This document shows positions 7,936 through 16,358 of a stretch of 32,736 nucleotides of DNA, one piece after another. The notes below the pieces were generated by a model, which saw only the letters and a program-made list of their open reading frames with translations, did not search any database and was not told the DNA's origin. Origin of the DNA: JAUVXJ01 sp964577995 (GTDB lineage: Bacteria > Chloroflexota > Anaerolineae > UBA7937 > B3-Chlor); the NCBI GenBank assembly GCA_964577995.1, contig CAZOBP010000011.1:1-32736 (forward strand), in the 5' to 3' direction. Numbering within the stretch: the stretch's first letter is position 1; each line of letters begins with the position of its first letter. Made by a program: the position numbers and the translations under genes.

Positions 7936-9039
7936 TTAGTTCGCAAGCGCAACGTCTGTCACAAGCTGAGCGATACGAGCGGCTGCGTCAGGCCGCGCCA
8001 GAGAGCGGGCTCCTTCGGCGAGTTGTGCACGTTTGGCGTCGTCCGTGAGGAGCTGGCTCAGTACTTCCAGCAAGACGTCAGTCGCCAAGTCCTCGTCCGC
8101 AATCTTCACCGCCGCCTGGTTCCGCGCCATATAGTCGGCATTCAATGCCTGATGACGCCCGGCGTACGGATACGGTATGAGGACACTGGGCAGGCCGAGA
8201 GCCGGGAACTCGCCAGTGGTGGCTGCACCCGCTCGAGCCACGGCCAAGTCAGCCGCTCCCAGGGCGTGGATCATGTCTTCATGGAGGTAGGGAAAAACCT
8301 TGTAGCGCGCTGCCAGAGCGCCAGGCAGATCGTCTCTCCGCGAGAAGAGCCAGTGCGCGTCTCTTTCCCCGCAGATGTGCACGATCTGACAGAGTTCCAA
8401 CAGATCCTCCAGGATGGCACTGATGGAGGCATTGATACTGTGGGCACCCTGGCTGCCACCGAGCACCAGGAGTGTCGTCTCGGAAATCTCCAGGTCCAGT
8501 GCGCGTCGGGACAGAGTCTTGTCGGTTTCGAACAGCTCCTGCCTGACTGGATACCCGGTGACCGCAGCCTTGCCTCGGGCAAAGTGGTCCCTCGATTCAG
8601 GAAAGGTGACGGCGACGACCTCTGCGAATCGTGAGAGGGCGCGTATTGCTGCTCCCGGTGCCAGGTCTGGCAGGTATACCACGCTGGGCACGCGTCTCAG
8701 CCGCGCAGCCAGCACCGGTGCAGCACATACGTAGCCTCCGGTGGCCAGCACCGCCTGTGGTGCGAATTGGCGGATGATGCTCAGAGACTGGGCCGTTCCG
8801 CGAGCAAGTCGCACAAGTCGGGCCGGCAGCACCCACGGAGGAGCACCGTGGAAGCTGGCCGTTGTTATGCCCTTGAACGACAACCCCGCTCTGTTTGCCA
8901 GCCTGGCCTCGATCCCGGAAACGTTGCCCACGTAGCAGATCTCCGATGACGGCGTGCTTTGACTATCTAGTTGTTGCAGGACGGCCAGAATAGGGTACAC
9001 GTGCCCGCCCGTCCCTCCGCCCGATACCAGCAGGCGCAT
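7936..9039 (-). CDS. murG: UDP-GlcNAc:lipid I transferase MurG
   Basis: 367-residue peripheral membrane glycosyltransferase (GT28) that adds GlcNAc to lipid I to make lipid II on the cytoplasmic face. The glycine-rich loop SGGGTGGHVYP (6-16) binds the diphosphate lipid. Other MurG landmarks are YVGNVSGIEARL, LATGGYVCAAPVLAARL, VLGGSQGAHSINASI and the C-terminal donor-binding FPALGLPSVLIPYPYAG. The ATG at 9039 has an AGAGGA site about 6 nt upstream, so the start is well supported even though it lies 77 bp inside the end of ftsW. Confidence 0.97.
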   Translation of the reverse strand: MRLLVSGGGTGGHVYPILAVLQQLDSQSTPSSEICYVGNVSGIEARLANRAGLSFKGITTASFHGAPPWVLPARLVRLARGTAQSLSIIRQFAPQAVLATGGYVCAAPVLAARLRRVPSVVYLPDLAPGAAIRALSRFAEVVAVTFPESRDHFARGKAAVTGYPVRQELFETDKTLSRRALDLEISETTLLVLGGSQGAHSINASISAILEDLLELCQIVHICGERDAHWLFSRRDDLPGALAARYKVFPYLHEDMIHALGAADLAVARAGAATTGEFPALGLPSVLIPYPYAGRHQALNADYMARNQAAVKIADEDLATDVLLEVLSQLLTDDAKRAQLAEGARSLARPDAAARIAQLVTDVALAN

Positions 9040-10177
9040 TCTGTTCCTCTATGTTTTCCCTGCTTCCCCGAGAGACGCCCAAGAGCATGCCCACGCCCAT
9101 CAACGAGATGACCAGTGACGAGCCGCCCAGGCTGATGAAGGGCATAGGTAGGCCTGTGAAGGGAAGTGTGTCCGTAACCACGGCTACGTTTATCAGCGCC
9201 TGAAAGGTGAGCCAGATGGTGATGCCTGACGCCAGAATGAAGCCGAAGGAGTCCTGCGCTCTGAGAGCGATCTTGAAACCCCGGTATGCAAAGGCTGCGA
9301 AGAGAATAATGACGACGAGGCATCCGATCAAGCCGAGCTCTTCACCCAGAACGGCGAATATGGCGTCACTCTCCGCTGCCGGCAGCATGTGCTTCTGTTG
9401 CCCGGAGCCCAGGCCCGCACCGGTGATCCCGCCTGAGCCCAGTGTGACGAGAGTGTGCATGACCTGATAGGTATCCTGCGCCAGAGCAGCACCGAATGGC
9501 TTCTGAAGCATCGCAAATGGGTCCTGGGAAAAGGCGACGATTCTCTCCCACGCGTACTCATAGTTGGCGATGAGTAGCAGTAAGGTGCTGCTGCCCACTA
9601 TCGCGCTGATTATCAACTGGATCACGTCGGCGCCGGCTATGAAGAACATGGTGGCAGCGGTCGCCACGATGAGGATCGTCGTGCCGAAGTCTGGTTCCAG
9701 AATAATCAACCCAGCAATGATTCCGATGAGGATGGCGAAGGGCACCAGCCCGTAGGTGACCTGTCTCAGTTTCTCGCCTTTGGTAGAGAGCCAGTGCGCC
9801 ACGTACAGGACCGTGGCCAGTTTGCACACCTCACTCGGCTGTAAGGAGTCCCCCAGAATCCTGCGCCTGGCCCCGTGCACGGCGGGACCGGCCACGAGGA
9901 CGTATGCCAAGACCGCCACCGTCAGCAACATGAATACGACGGAAAGCTTCTGCCACTTGTGATATTCCACTCTCATCATCAAGGCCATGATGTCGAGACC
10001 CATGGCTGCCCAGACTGCCTGCCTGATCAGGTAATAGGTTGGCTGGTCAGCATAGGTGTATCCGAGCGTGAAGGTAGCGCTGTACACCATGATCAAGCCG
10101 ATCAGGAGCAGGGTGACCACGAGGAGCACCAGAACGTAGTCGGGTCTTTCGCTTCTGCGGCTGGTTCTCTCCGACAT
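8963..10177 (-). CDS. ftsW: Septal peptidoglycan polymerase FtsW (SEDS family)
   Basis: 404-residue polytopic membrane protein with about ten hydrophobic segments. SEDS signatures visible are LEPDFGTTILI, GSGGITGAGLGSGQQK, AESDAIFAVLGEELGLIG and the C-terminal LPFTGLPMPFISLGGSSL. SEDS proteins polymerise lipid II together with a class B PBP, here probably the product of 14029-15774. I place the start at the ATG at 10177, preceded by GAGGAG. The open frame extends to 10459 but that part is a shadow of murD. The C-terminal tail of about 25 hydrophilic residues is encoded in the 77-bp overlap with murG. FtsW is preferred over RodA because of the dcw location. Confidence 0.95.
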   Translation of the reverse strand: MSERTSRRSERPDYVLVLLVVTLLLIGLIMVYSATFTLGYTYADQPTYYLIRQAVWAAMGLDIMALMMRVEYHKWQKLSVVFMLLTVAVLAYVLVAGPAVHGARRRILGDSLQPSEVCKLATVLYVAHWLSTKGEKLRQVTYGLVPFAILIGIIAGLIILEPDFGTTILIVATAATMFFIAGADVIQLIISAIVGSSTLLLLIANYEYAWERIVAFSQDPFAMLQKPFGAALAQDTYQVMHTLVTLGSGGITGAGLGSGQQKHMLPAAESDAIFAVLGEELGLIGCLVVIILFAAFAYRGFKIALRAQDSFGFILASGITIWLTFQALINVAVVTDTLPFTGLPMPFISLGGSSLVISLMGVGMLLGVSRGSRENIEEQNAPAGIGRRDGRARVPYSGRPATTR

Positions 10178-10199
10178 CTTTCTCCTCAGTGAGTACGCG

Positions 10200-11579
10200 T
10201 CATTCCTCGGAGCACTCAAGGCCACGGACCAGGGACTTGAAGTGCTCGCCTCTCTCGGCGAAATCCCTGTACATGTCAAAGCTGGTACACGCTGGAGAGA
10301 GCAGTACAACGTCACCTGGCTCCGCGATTCGGGCGGCGGTCCGCACTGCCTGTGCCAGATCCGAAGCGCGGTTGACTCGCAGCCTGGCATCGGCATGTTG
10401 ACTTCGTTTGTCGGCCACAGCCTGCTCCAAGAGGGAGGCAGCCTCTCCGAAGAGGACAAGGGCCTTCGCTTTCTGCAAGATGGCCTCGGCCAAGCTCTCC
10501 AGGGGGAGGTGTTTCTCGCGGCCGCCTGCGAGCAGGATGACGGGGTCCGGGAAAGAGTTCAGGGCCGCCATGGTTCTCTGTGGCGACGTGGCGATGGAGT
10601 CGTCGTAGTAGCGGACCCCATCGATCTCCTTCACGAGTTCGAGGCGGTGTTCCACTCCCTGGAAGGAGGTGACCGCCCTGCGTACCGCTCCTGTTTGCGC
10701 TCCCGCTGCGGCCGAGATGGCACAGGCTGCCAGGACGTTCTCCACGTTGTGAAGACCGAGCAACCTTATTTCCGAGACCGTGCAGATCCTTTCGTCCTCT
10801 CCCTCCCAGCGCAAGGTGACGTGCTCGCCGTCGAGGAAGGCGCCCAGGTCTACTCGTCCCTGGCGGCTGAAGAGGACAGTCTGCCCCTCACAGATCTCGC
10901 TCAGACCACTGGTTAGACCTTGATCGGCGTTGAGGATCGCATAGTCTTGCTCTGTCTGGAATCTGACGATGTTCGATTTGGCACTCACGTAGTCGTCCAT
11001 CGACTCGTGCCGGTCCAGGTGGTTCGGCGACAGGTTCAGCACGGCAGCAATGTGCGGGCTGTGGTCGAGGACCTCCAATTGGAAGCTAGAGAGCTCCATG
11101 ACCACTGCGTCCTGTGGGCCTATCCGATCCACGAGGTCGATTAGTGGAGATCCGATATTCCCTCCCACAAAGGTTCGGCGTCCGTCCGCTTCCATGATCT
11201 CACCCACCAGGCTCGTCGTCGTCGTCTTGCCGCTACTGCCGGTGATGCCGATGATCGGAGCCGGGCAGAGGCTGAAGAAGAGCCTGGTTTCACTGCTCAG
11301 GGCAATCCCTCGACGGCGCGCCTCCATGAGAATGGGGATACCCTGGGGAACTCCTGGGCTGACGAAGAAAACGTCTGCGCTAAGCACGTCCTCAGGGTGT
11401 CCGCCCAGGTGGTACTTGATGGGCAAGCCTGCCAGATCTGCCATCTCGCTCTTCAGGAGTTCTTCCTTCTTGATATCGGTAACGGTCACCTCGGCCCCTT
11501 GCAGGATCAGAAACCTGGCCAGAGCCAGGCCTTCCCTTCCTAGTCCGAAGATCGTGACTCTCTGTCCCTCGTAGACCAT
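10200..11579 (-). CDS. murD: UDP-MurNAc-L-Ala-D-glutamate ligase MurD
   Basis: 459-residue cytoplasmic ligase adding D-Glu to UDP-MurNAc-L-Ala. The N-terminal Rossmann motif is VTIFGLGREGLALARFL (8-24), the P-loop is ITGSSGKTTTTSL (112-124), and later features are NLSPNHLDRH, FQGVEHRLE, YYDDSIATSPQRT and LLAGGREK. The GSSGKTT loop stands in place of the common GTNGKTT. The ATG at 11579 begins the conserved part; the frame stays open to 11735 only as a shadow of mraY. There is no strong ribosome binding site, and the gene begins 16 bp after the mraY stop, so coupling is likely. ftsW follows after 22 bp. Confidence 0.96.
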   Translation of the reverse strand: MVYEGQRVTIFGLGREGLALARFLILQGAEVTVTDIKKEELLKSEMADLAGLPIKYHLGGHPEDVLSADVFFVSPGVPQGIPILMEARRRGIALSSETRLFFSLCPAPIIGITGSSGKTTTTSLVGEIMEADGRRTFVGGNIGSPLIDLVDRIGPQDAVVMELSSFQLEVLDHSPHIAAVLNLSPNHLDRHESMDDYVSAKSNIVRFQTEQDYAILNADQGLTSGLSEICEGQTVLFSRQGRVDLGAFLDGEHVTLRWEGEDERICTVSEIRLLGLHNVENVLAACAISAAAGAQTGAVRRAVTSFQGVEHRLELVKEIDGVRYYDDSIATSPQRTMAALNSFPDPVILLAGGREKHLPLESLAEAILQKAKALVLFGEAASLLEQAVADKRSQHADARLRVNRASDLAQAVRTAARIAEPGDVVLLSPACTSFDMYRDFAERGEHFKSLVRGLECSEE

Positions 11580-11595
11580 GACACAACGGTGGAGC

Positions 11596-12585
11596 TCACA
11601 ATAGGGCCAGGGCGATGCCGAACATCGCTGCCAGGACGCCGACCAGCCAGAATCTCTGCACGATGTGCACCTCAGACCATCCAAGGAGTTCGAAATGGTG
11701 GTGCAGAGGTGCCATCTTGAAAAGGCGCTTTCCACCGGTCAGTTTGAAGTACCAGATCTGTAGCAACGACGACAAGCCCACGGCCACGAAGACAATGCCC
11801 ACTATGGGGAGCAACAGCCACTGTCCCGTCATCATAGCCACCACCCCCAGGGTACCGCCAAGGGCCAGCGATCCGGTGTCTCCCATGAAGAGTTGCGCGG
11901 GATAGGCGTTGTACCAGAGAAAGGCCATGGTGGCCCCAGTCATGGTGAAGCAAAAGGCGACAAGGTAGAGCTGTCCCTGAAGCAGGGCGATCACTCCAAA
12001 GGCCACGAATGCCACGGCAGAAGTGTTGCCAGCCAGGCCGTCTAGACCATCGGTCAGGTTGACTGCATTGGTGGTAGCCACGATTACAAAGACAGCGCAT
12101 GGCACGTACCAGATGCCCAGGGAGAACTTCGTGGCTACGGAGGGCAGGGCGAAGCTCTCCAGGCGGAATACGAAGTGCAGGACGCAAGCTGCCCCGACCG
12201 CGATGGCGATCTGCAGGGCCAGCTTGCAGCGAACGCTGAGCCCGCCCTTGCCGTTGGTGGTCCCGCCAGCGGCGGCTCGCCGACTTCTCATCAGTCCGAC
12301 CCAGTCGTCCACCGCTCCGATCAAGGCAAAGGCCAGCGCGGTGCCGAGAGGAAGCAGCATCGATTCATGATGGATCAGATTGAACAGGCCGGTCATGATA
12401 GCTACCGGTACCACGATGGCGATGCCGCCCATGGTCGGAGTACCTGTCTTGAGCTGGTGGGAGACAGGTCCGTCGATACGGATCTGCTCGCCGACACCAC
12501 GCGCCTTCAGATACTTCAGTAAGAAGGATCCGAAAGGCAATCCGACGAGGCACGTTGCCACTCCCAGCGTGAGAGCAAAGGTCAT
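11596..12585 (-). CDS. mraY: Phospho-MurNAc-pentapeptide transferase MraY
   Basis: 329-residue integral membrane enzyme that transfers phospho-MurNAc-pentapeptide to undecaprenyl phosphate, giving lipid I. Visible are KTGTPTMGG (47-55), the catalytic-Asp segments ALIGAVDDWVGL and NAVNLTDGLDGLAG, and the C-terminal APLHHHFELLGWSE loop that is diagnostic of MraY rather than WecA. About ten hydrophobic segments are present. The ATG overlaps the murF stop in an ATGA junction, with GGAG inside murF as the binding site. The length is a little short but within the family range. Confidence 0.98.
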   Translation of the reverse strand: MTFALTLGVATCLVGLPFGSFLLKYLKARGVGEQIRIDGPVSHQLKTGTPTMGGIAIVVPVAIMTGLFNLIHHESMLLPLGTALAFALIGAVDDWVGLMRSRRAAAGGTTNGKGGLSVRCKLALQIAIAVGAACVLHFVFRLESFALPSVATKFSLGIWYVPCAVFVIVATTNAVNLTDGLDGLAGNTSAVAFVAFGVIALLQGQLYLVAFCFTMTGATMAFLWYNAYPAQLFMGDTGSLALGGTLGVVAMMTGQWLLLPIVGIVFVAVGLSSLLQIWYFKLTGGKRLFKMAPLHHHFELLGWSEVHIVQRFWLVGVLAAMFGIALALL

Positions 12586-14006
12586 TGCCTATCTCCGAGC
12601 TCTGCTACAATGTCCTCCATGTGCATGCCCCTGGATCCCTTGACGAGAATGAGATCGCCACAGGCGACCAGGTCCAGGAGGTAACGGACCGCCTGGTCGT
12701 TGTCCTCCGCAAACAGGACGTCCTTGTCTGCCATGCCGACGGCGAGTGCCTCCCGCCCTATGGCCGCGCCACGCTCTCCAACAGTCACCAGCTTGTCCAC
12801 GACTTCTGCTGCGCGTCGTCCCACTTTACGATGACCTTCATCCTCGTAGGATCCCAGCTCCAGCATATCGCCGAGGACAGCGATCTTCCGTCCTCTCAGC
12901 TCGGCCAGCAGACTAAGGGCGGCGAGGCTCGAGGTGGGACTGGCGTTGTAGCTGTCGTCGATGAGGGTGGAAGCTCTGAGTCCTGGTGTGGCGATCAGTC
13001 GCAATCGGACCTCAATGTCCCGCAGTCCGGCTGCGATCTGGCCCCAGGGCTGGCCCTCTTCTATGCCGACGGCTGCGGCCGCGAGACCGGTGTGCACGCT
13101 GTGGCGACCCAGAAGCGGGATCTTGACGTGAATAGTCTCGTGATCGTAGTGCATGCGGAAGCGAATGCCCTGAAGACCTCTGCTTTCGATGTTGGTGGCC
13201 CTAAGGTTGCAGTCCGGACTGAGACCGTAAAAGAAGACCCGAGCGTCGGTCTTGTCGGCCATAGCCTTCACCCGAGGGTCGTCGCCATTCAGTATCGCGG
13301 TACCATCCGGAGGAAGCGCCTCAAGGAGTTCAGCCTTGGCCTGTGCTATGTGCTCGACGGAACCCAGTCGCTCCAGATGCGAGTGGGTGACGTTAGTCAC
13401 GACTCCGACGTACGGCAGAGCGATAGCAGCTAACTGGGCAATTTCCCCCAACGCGTACATGCCCAGCTCGAGCACAACTCTCTCGTGCTTCTCCTCCAGG
13501 TTGAGCAGCGTGAGTGGCAGACCGATCTCGTTGTTGTAGCTGTCCTCACTCTTCAAGGTAACGTAGGTCTTGCTGAGGACCGAGTGTATGGCTTCTTTGG
13601 TCATGGTCTTGCCGACGCTACCTGTTACGCCGACGACTCGTACGTCGAACTGCCTGCGGTGGTGGGCGGCCATGTCCTGAAGGGCCTTCATGGTGTCTTC
13701 CACAAGGAGACAGAAGGGGGGTAGCAGTGGCTGTGGCAGGGGGGCGAGTGGTCGCTGGGTGGTGTCTATGATCGATGGCAGGCCATCCGCCACGGTATCT
13801 ATGATGGCAGCGTAGGCGCCGCGCTCCACGGCGTCATTGACATAATGGTGGCCGTCGTCCTTCTCGCCCCTTAGGGCGACGAAGAGGGAGGTCTTGCTGG
13901 CAAGGCGTGAGTCGACGACCACATCGCGGAACTGAATGCGGCCCGCCGCTTCATCTTCGATTGTCTGTCCGGTTAGTCCTTGCAGGATACCTGCGAGGGT
14001 AGGCAT
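12582..14006 (-). CDS. murF: UDP-MurNAc-tripeptide D-alanyl-D-alanine ligase MurF
   Basis: 474-residue ligase that adds D-Ala-D-Ala to the UDP-MurNAc-tripeptide. MurF-specific signs are the P-loop GSVGKTMTKE (129-138), NNEIGLPLTLL, ELGMYALGEIAQLA, DDSYNASPTSSLAAL and VKGSRGMHME. These set it apart from MurE, which is otherwise missing from the cluster. A Pro-rich insertion, roughly residues 74-98, with several PLxP repeats, sits between the N-terminal and central domains and is unusual to my eye. I chose the ATG at 14006 because GAGGAGG lies 5 nt upstream; a TTG at 14042 would overlap the previous gene. mraY follows with a 4-bp overlap. Confidence 0.97.
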   Translation of the reverse strand: MPTLAGILQGLTGQTIEDEAAGRIQFRDVVVDSRLASKTSLFVALRGEKDDGHHYVNDAVERGAYAAIIDTVADGLPSIIDTTQRPLAPLPQPLLPPFCLLVEDTMKALQDMAAHHRRQFDVRVVGVTGSVGKTMTKEAIHSVLSKTYVTLKSEDSYNNEIGLPLTLLNLEEKHERVVLELGMYALGEIAQLAAIALPYVGVVTNVTHSHLERLGSVEHIAQAKAELLEALPPDGTAILNGDDPRVKAMADKTDARVFFYGLSPDCNLRATNIESRGLQGIRFRMHYDHETIHVKIPLLGRHSVHTGLAAAAVGIEEGQPWGQIAAGLRDIEVRLRLIATPGLRASTLIDDSYNASPTSSLAALSLLAELRGRKIAVLGDMLELGSYEDEGHRKVGRRAAEVVDKLVTVGERGAAIGREALAVGMADKDVLFAEDNDQAVRYLLDLVACGDLILVKGSRGMHMEDIVAELGDRQ

Positions 14007-14028
14007 AAGGCCTCCTCGTGTCGGCGCC

Positions 14029-15774
14029 CTATGAGCTAGCAACTCCGAAATCGTCGGGTGGTATGCCCAGGTAGACGAATAGCTGTTCGGCGAGCCGTCT
14101 GAAGGCGGGAACTGCGACCACGGACCCCCAGGGCGATTCTCGCGGCTTGTCGATCTTCACAAGAATGATGAACTGTGGATCGCGAGCAGGCGCGTAGGCT
14201 ATGAAACAAGCTATGGTGTCATCTGGGTCATAGCCCCCGGTCACAGGGATCTGAGCGGTTCCGGTCTTGCCGGCGATCGCGTAGCCGGGTATCTGCAGGT
14301 TCTCCTTGCCGGCCATCGACTCTATCAGCATCTCCGTCAGTTCCTCCGCTACCCACGGAGAGATCGCCTGACTTCCCGGCTGCGGTTGGAATTCCTTGAT
14401 GGTTCGTCCATGCTCCTCGATACGTTCCACGATGTACGGTCTTGGCAGTACCCCGCCGTTGGCCACGGCCGCGACCGCGGTGATCATCTGTAGCGGTGTG
14501 ACTGCAATCCCTTGACCGAAGGCGTTGGTGCCCAGATCTCCCTCACGCCAGTTGCCGTCTCCCGGCTTTCGCATCAGTCCCTTCGACTCGTACGGTAGGT
14601 CTATAGCGGTCGGCTCTCCAAAGCCGAAGCGGTCAACGTAGTCATAGAACCTCTCAGCACCCAGATTCGTGCTCAGAGTCGCGGCGCCAACATTCAGGGA
14701 GTGCTTGAGAAGGTCGGTCATGCTTGTAGTCCCGTAGGCTTCGCGATCCCAGTTATAGATGAGGTGTCCACCCACGAAGATCTGTCCCTGGTCGTAGTAG
14801 GTAGTGTACCTGCCAACGATACCGGCATCGAGGGCCGCAGCCATGGTGACAACCTTGAACACAGAGCCAGGCTCATAGTTCTCGCTCACGGCGGGATTCA
14901 AGAACAAGTCCTCAGCTATCTGTTGGCCTAGCTTCGGGTTTGGATCGTATCCGGGGTCGCTGGTCATAGCCAGAATCGCACCGGATCGTGGATCCATGAC
15001 GATGATCGTGCCTCTCTCGGCTCCGTACTCCTCGATGGTCCGTCTCAATTCGTTCTCGGCCATGCGCTGGATCGTTCTGTCCACAGTCAGCACTACGTTC
15101 TGGCCGTCCCTGGGCAGTGAGACGGTGCTCGAACCGATGGTGATGCTTGAAGCAAGCGTGCTGTCAGACCCGCCCCAGGAACCGGCTTGTCCACGCAGTT
15201 CGCTGTTGTAGGACTCCTCGACGCCATAGAAGGCGTCGTAGTCCACCTCGTGGTCGTAGGTCACAAACCCAAGCAGGTGGCATGCCAGTTCGCCCTCTGG
15301 GTAGGTCCTTTTCCTCGCAGCGCTGATGCCCAGTGCCGCGGTGCCCGAGTCTTCTTTGATGGCCTCCACCTCTCTGGCAACCTCCAACGGCGCATCCCAG
15401 ACTATTGACACGGATGGCTGGTCTGTCCGTGACAATCGCGCTACGAGTTCGTTCTCATCCATGCCCAGTACCGGGGCCAGACCTGCGGCTAGGCCTTCTG
15501 GGTCTCTGATGTCCCTCGGTGTGGCAAAGATCTCGAATTCGTACTCGTCCAGGGCCAGTACGAAACCGTGGCGATCCATGATCGTTCCGCGGAGCGCGGG
15601 TATCGGTTCATCGACCAACTGCCATCGTTCGCCAATCTCCTGGAGATCGTCATGGCGCAAGACCTGCCAGTAGAACAGACGGCCACCAAGGATCATCGTA
15701 CCTATGACGGTAGCCACCCACACTACCATTAGCCGTATCTTGGATCCGCGTGCTTGCCAATCAGAGTCGATCAT
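14029..15774 (-). CDS. ftsI: Class B penicillin-binding protein, FtsI-type transpeptidase
   Basis: 581-residue membrane-anchored D,D-transpeptidase expected to cross-link septal peptidoglycan with FtsW. One N-terminal membrane segment (about 15-35) precedes the PBP dimerisation domain with LRGTIMDRHG (61-70). The transpeptidase domain shows all three active-site motifs: SVFK (Ser304-Lys307), SLN (359-361) and KTGT (503-506). The protein ends soon after the catalytic domain and has no PASTA repeats. A Gly/Ser-rich stretch near 194-220 interrupts the region before the catalytic domain. The ribosome binding site is weak. The gene lies between the ftsL-like gene (81 bp) and murF (22 bp), the normal place for ftsI; a sporulation-type PBP is unlikely here. 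Confidence 0.94.
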   Translation of the reverse strand: MIDSDWQARGSKIRLMVVWVATVIGTMILGGRLFYWQVLRHDDLQEIGERWQLVDEPIPALRGTIMDRHGFVLALDEYEFEIFATPRDIRDPEGLAAGLAPVLGMDENELVARLSRTDQPSVSIVWDAPLEVAREVEAIKEDSGTAALGISAARKRTYPEGELACHLLGFVTYDHEVDYDAFYGVEESYNSELRGQAGSWGGSDSTLASSITIGSSTVSLPRDGQNVVLTVDRTIQRMAENELRRTIEEYGAERGTIIVMDPRSGAILAMTSDPGYDPNPKLGQQIAEDLFLNPAVSENYEPGSVFKVVTMAAALDAGIVGRYTTYYDQGQIFVGGHLIYNWDREAYGTTSMTDLLKHSLNVGAATLSTNLGAERFYDYVDRFGFGEPTAIDLPYESKGLMRKPGDGNWREGDLGTNAFGQGIAVTPLQMITAVAAVANGGVLPRPYIVERIEEHGRTIKEFQPQPGSQAISPWVAEELTEMLIESMAGKENLQIPGYAIAGKTGTAQIPVTGGYDPDDTIACFIAYAPARDPQFIILVKIDKPRESPWGSVVAVPAFRRLAEQLFVYLGIPPDDFGVASS

Positions 15775-15855
15775 CGTTTCACTACTGCTTCACCGGGGGG
15801 ACCACGGCACGGCGGGGGATCCTCACCGTACAGATGGTCGCAGCGGGTCCCGCAG

Positions 15856-16353
15856 TCACTGCTCTGGGTTCATCCACGATGTTATCTGGGCCGCCAGTTC
15901 TCCCCACCAGTCCCTGGCCTGCGGCGGTGATGGTTCTGCTGCGCCCTGTTCAGGCGCATAAGGCGTCGGGGAATAGTCACTCTCTGTGTCCTCAACAAGA
16001 GGCGCATCCACCACCAGGTACTCCACGCCATCGGCCTCCACGAATCCCAGTTCGGCTGCTCGCGTCTCTATTCTCGACAGGGCCTCCATCTCGGCTATCT
16101 GCCTACGGAGTCCGGCGTTCTCTTGCCTCCAGTACTCCCGTTCGCGAGTCAGGCGCACGATCTCCAAACCGGCAGCAGTCGTTTGGCTGGCCTGGTTCAA
16201 GTAGAAGGAACCTATCAATGAGCCCACGACGAGCAACATGAGCACAAGCGCCATGGTCTTGCCGCTGAGCCCCCAAGCCGTGTATCTCCCGCCCAGGCTG
16301 CCAACCGGGCTCTTGGGGATGTAGATGGGATCGGCTCTCGTGGCCTTGTTCAT
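15856..16353 (-). CDS. ftsL: FtsL-like division protein (membrane segment plus coiled coil)
   Basis: 165-residue bitopic protein. A polar N-terminal tail is followed by one hydrophobic segment near residues 34-52. A heptad-rich coiled coil follows, about 60-95 (EIVRLTREREYWRQENAGLRRQIAEMEALSR-like pattern with Leu and Ile at core positions), ending in the FtsL/FtsB-like AAELGFVEADGVEYL. An acidic, Pro-rich tail of about 45 residues follows, longer than usual. FtsL forms a complex with FtsB and FtsQ and activates FtsW-FtsI in known systems. Sequence identity is low in this family, so the call depends on architecture and on position between rsmH (5 bp away) and ftsI. Confidence 0.8.
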   Translation of the reverse strand: MNKATRADPIYIPKSPVGSLGGRYTAWGLSGKTMALVLMLLVVGSLIGSFYLNQASQTTAAGLEIVRLTREREYWRQENAGLRRQIAEMEALSRIETRAAELGFVEADGVEYLVVDAPLVEDTESDYSPTPYAPEQGAAEPSPPQARDWWGELAAQITSWMNPEQ

Positions 16354-16358
16354 CGCTT

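Noticed and set aside
12582..14006. Reading the ligase gene as murE
   Set aside because: The GSVGKTMTKE P-loop, NNEIGLPLTLL and DDSYNASPTS motifs are those of MurF, not MurE.
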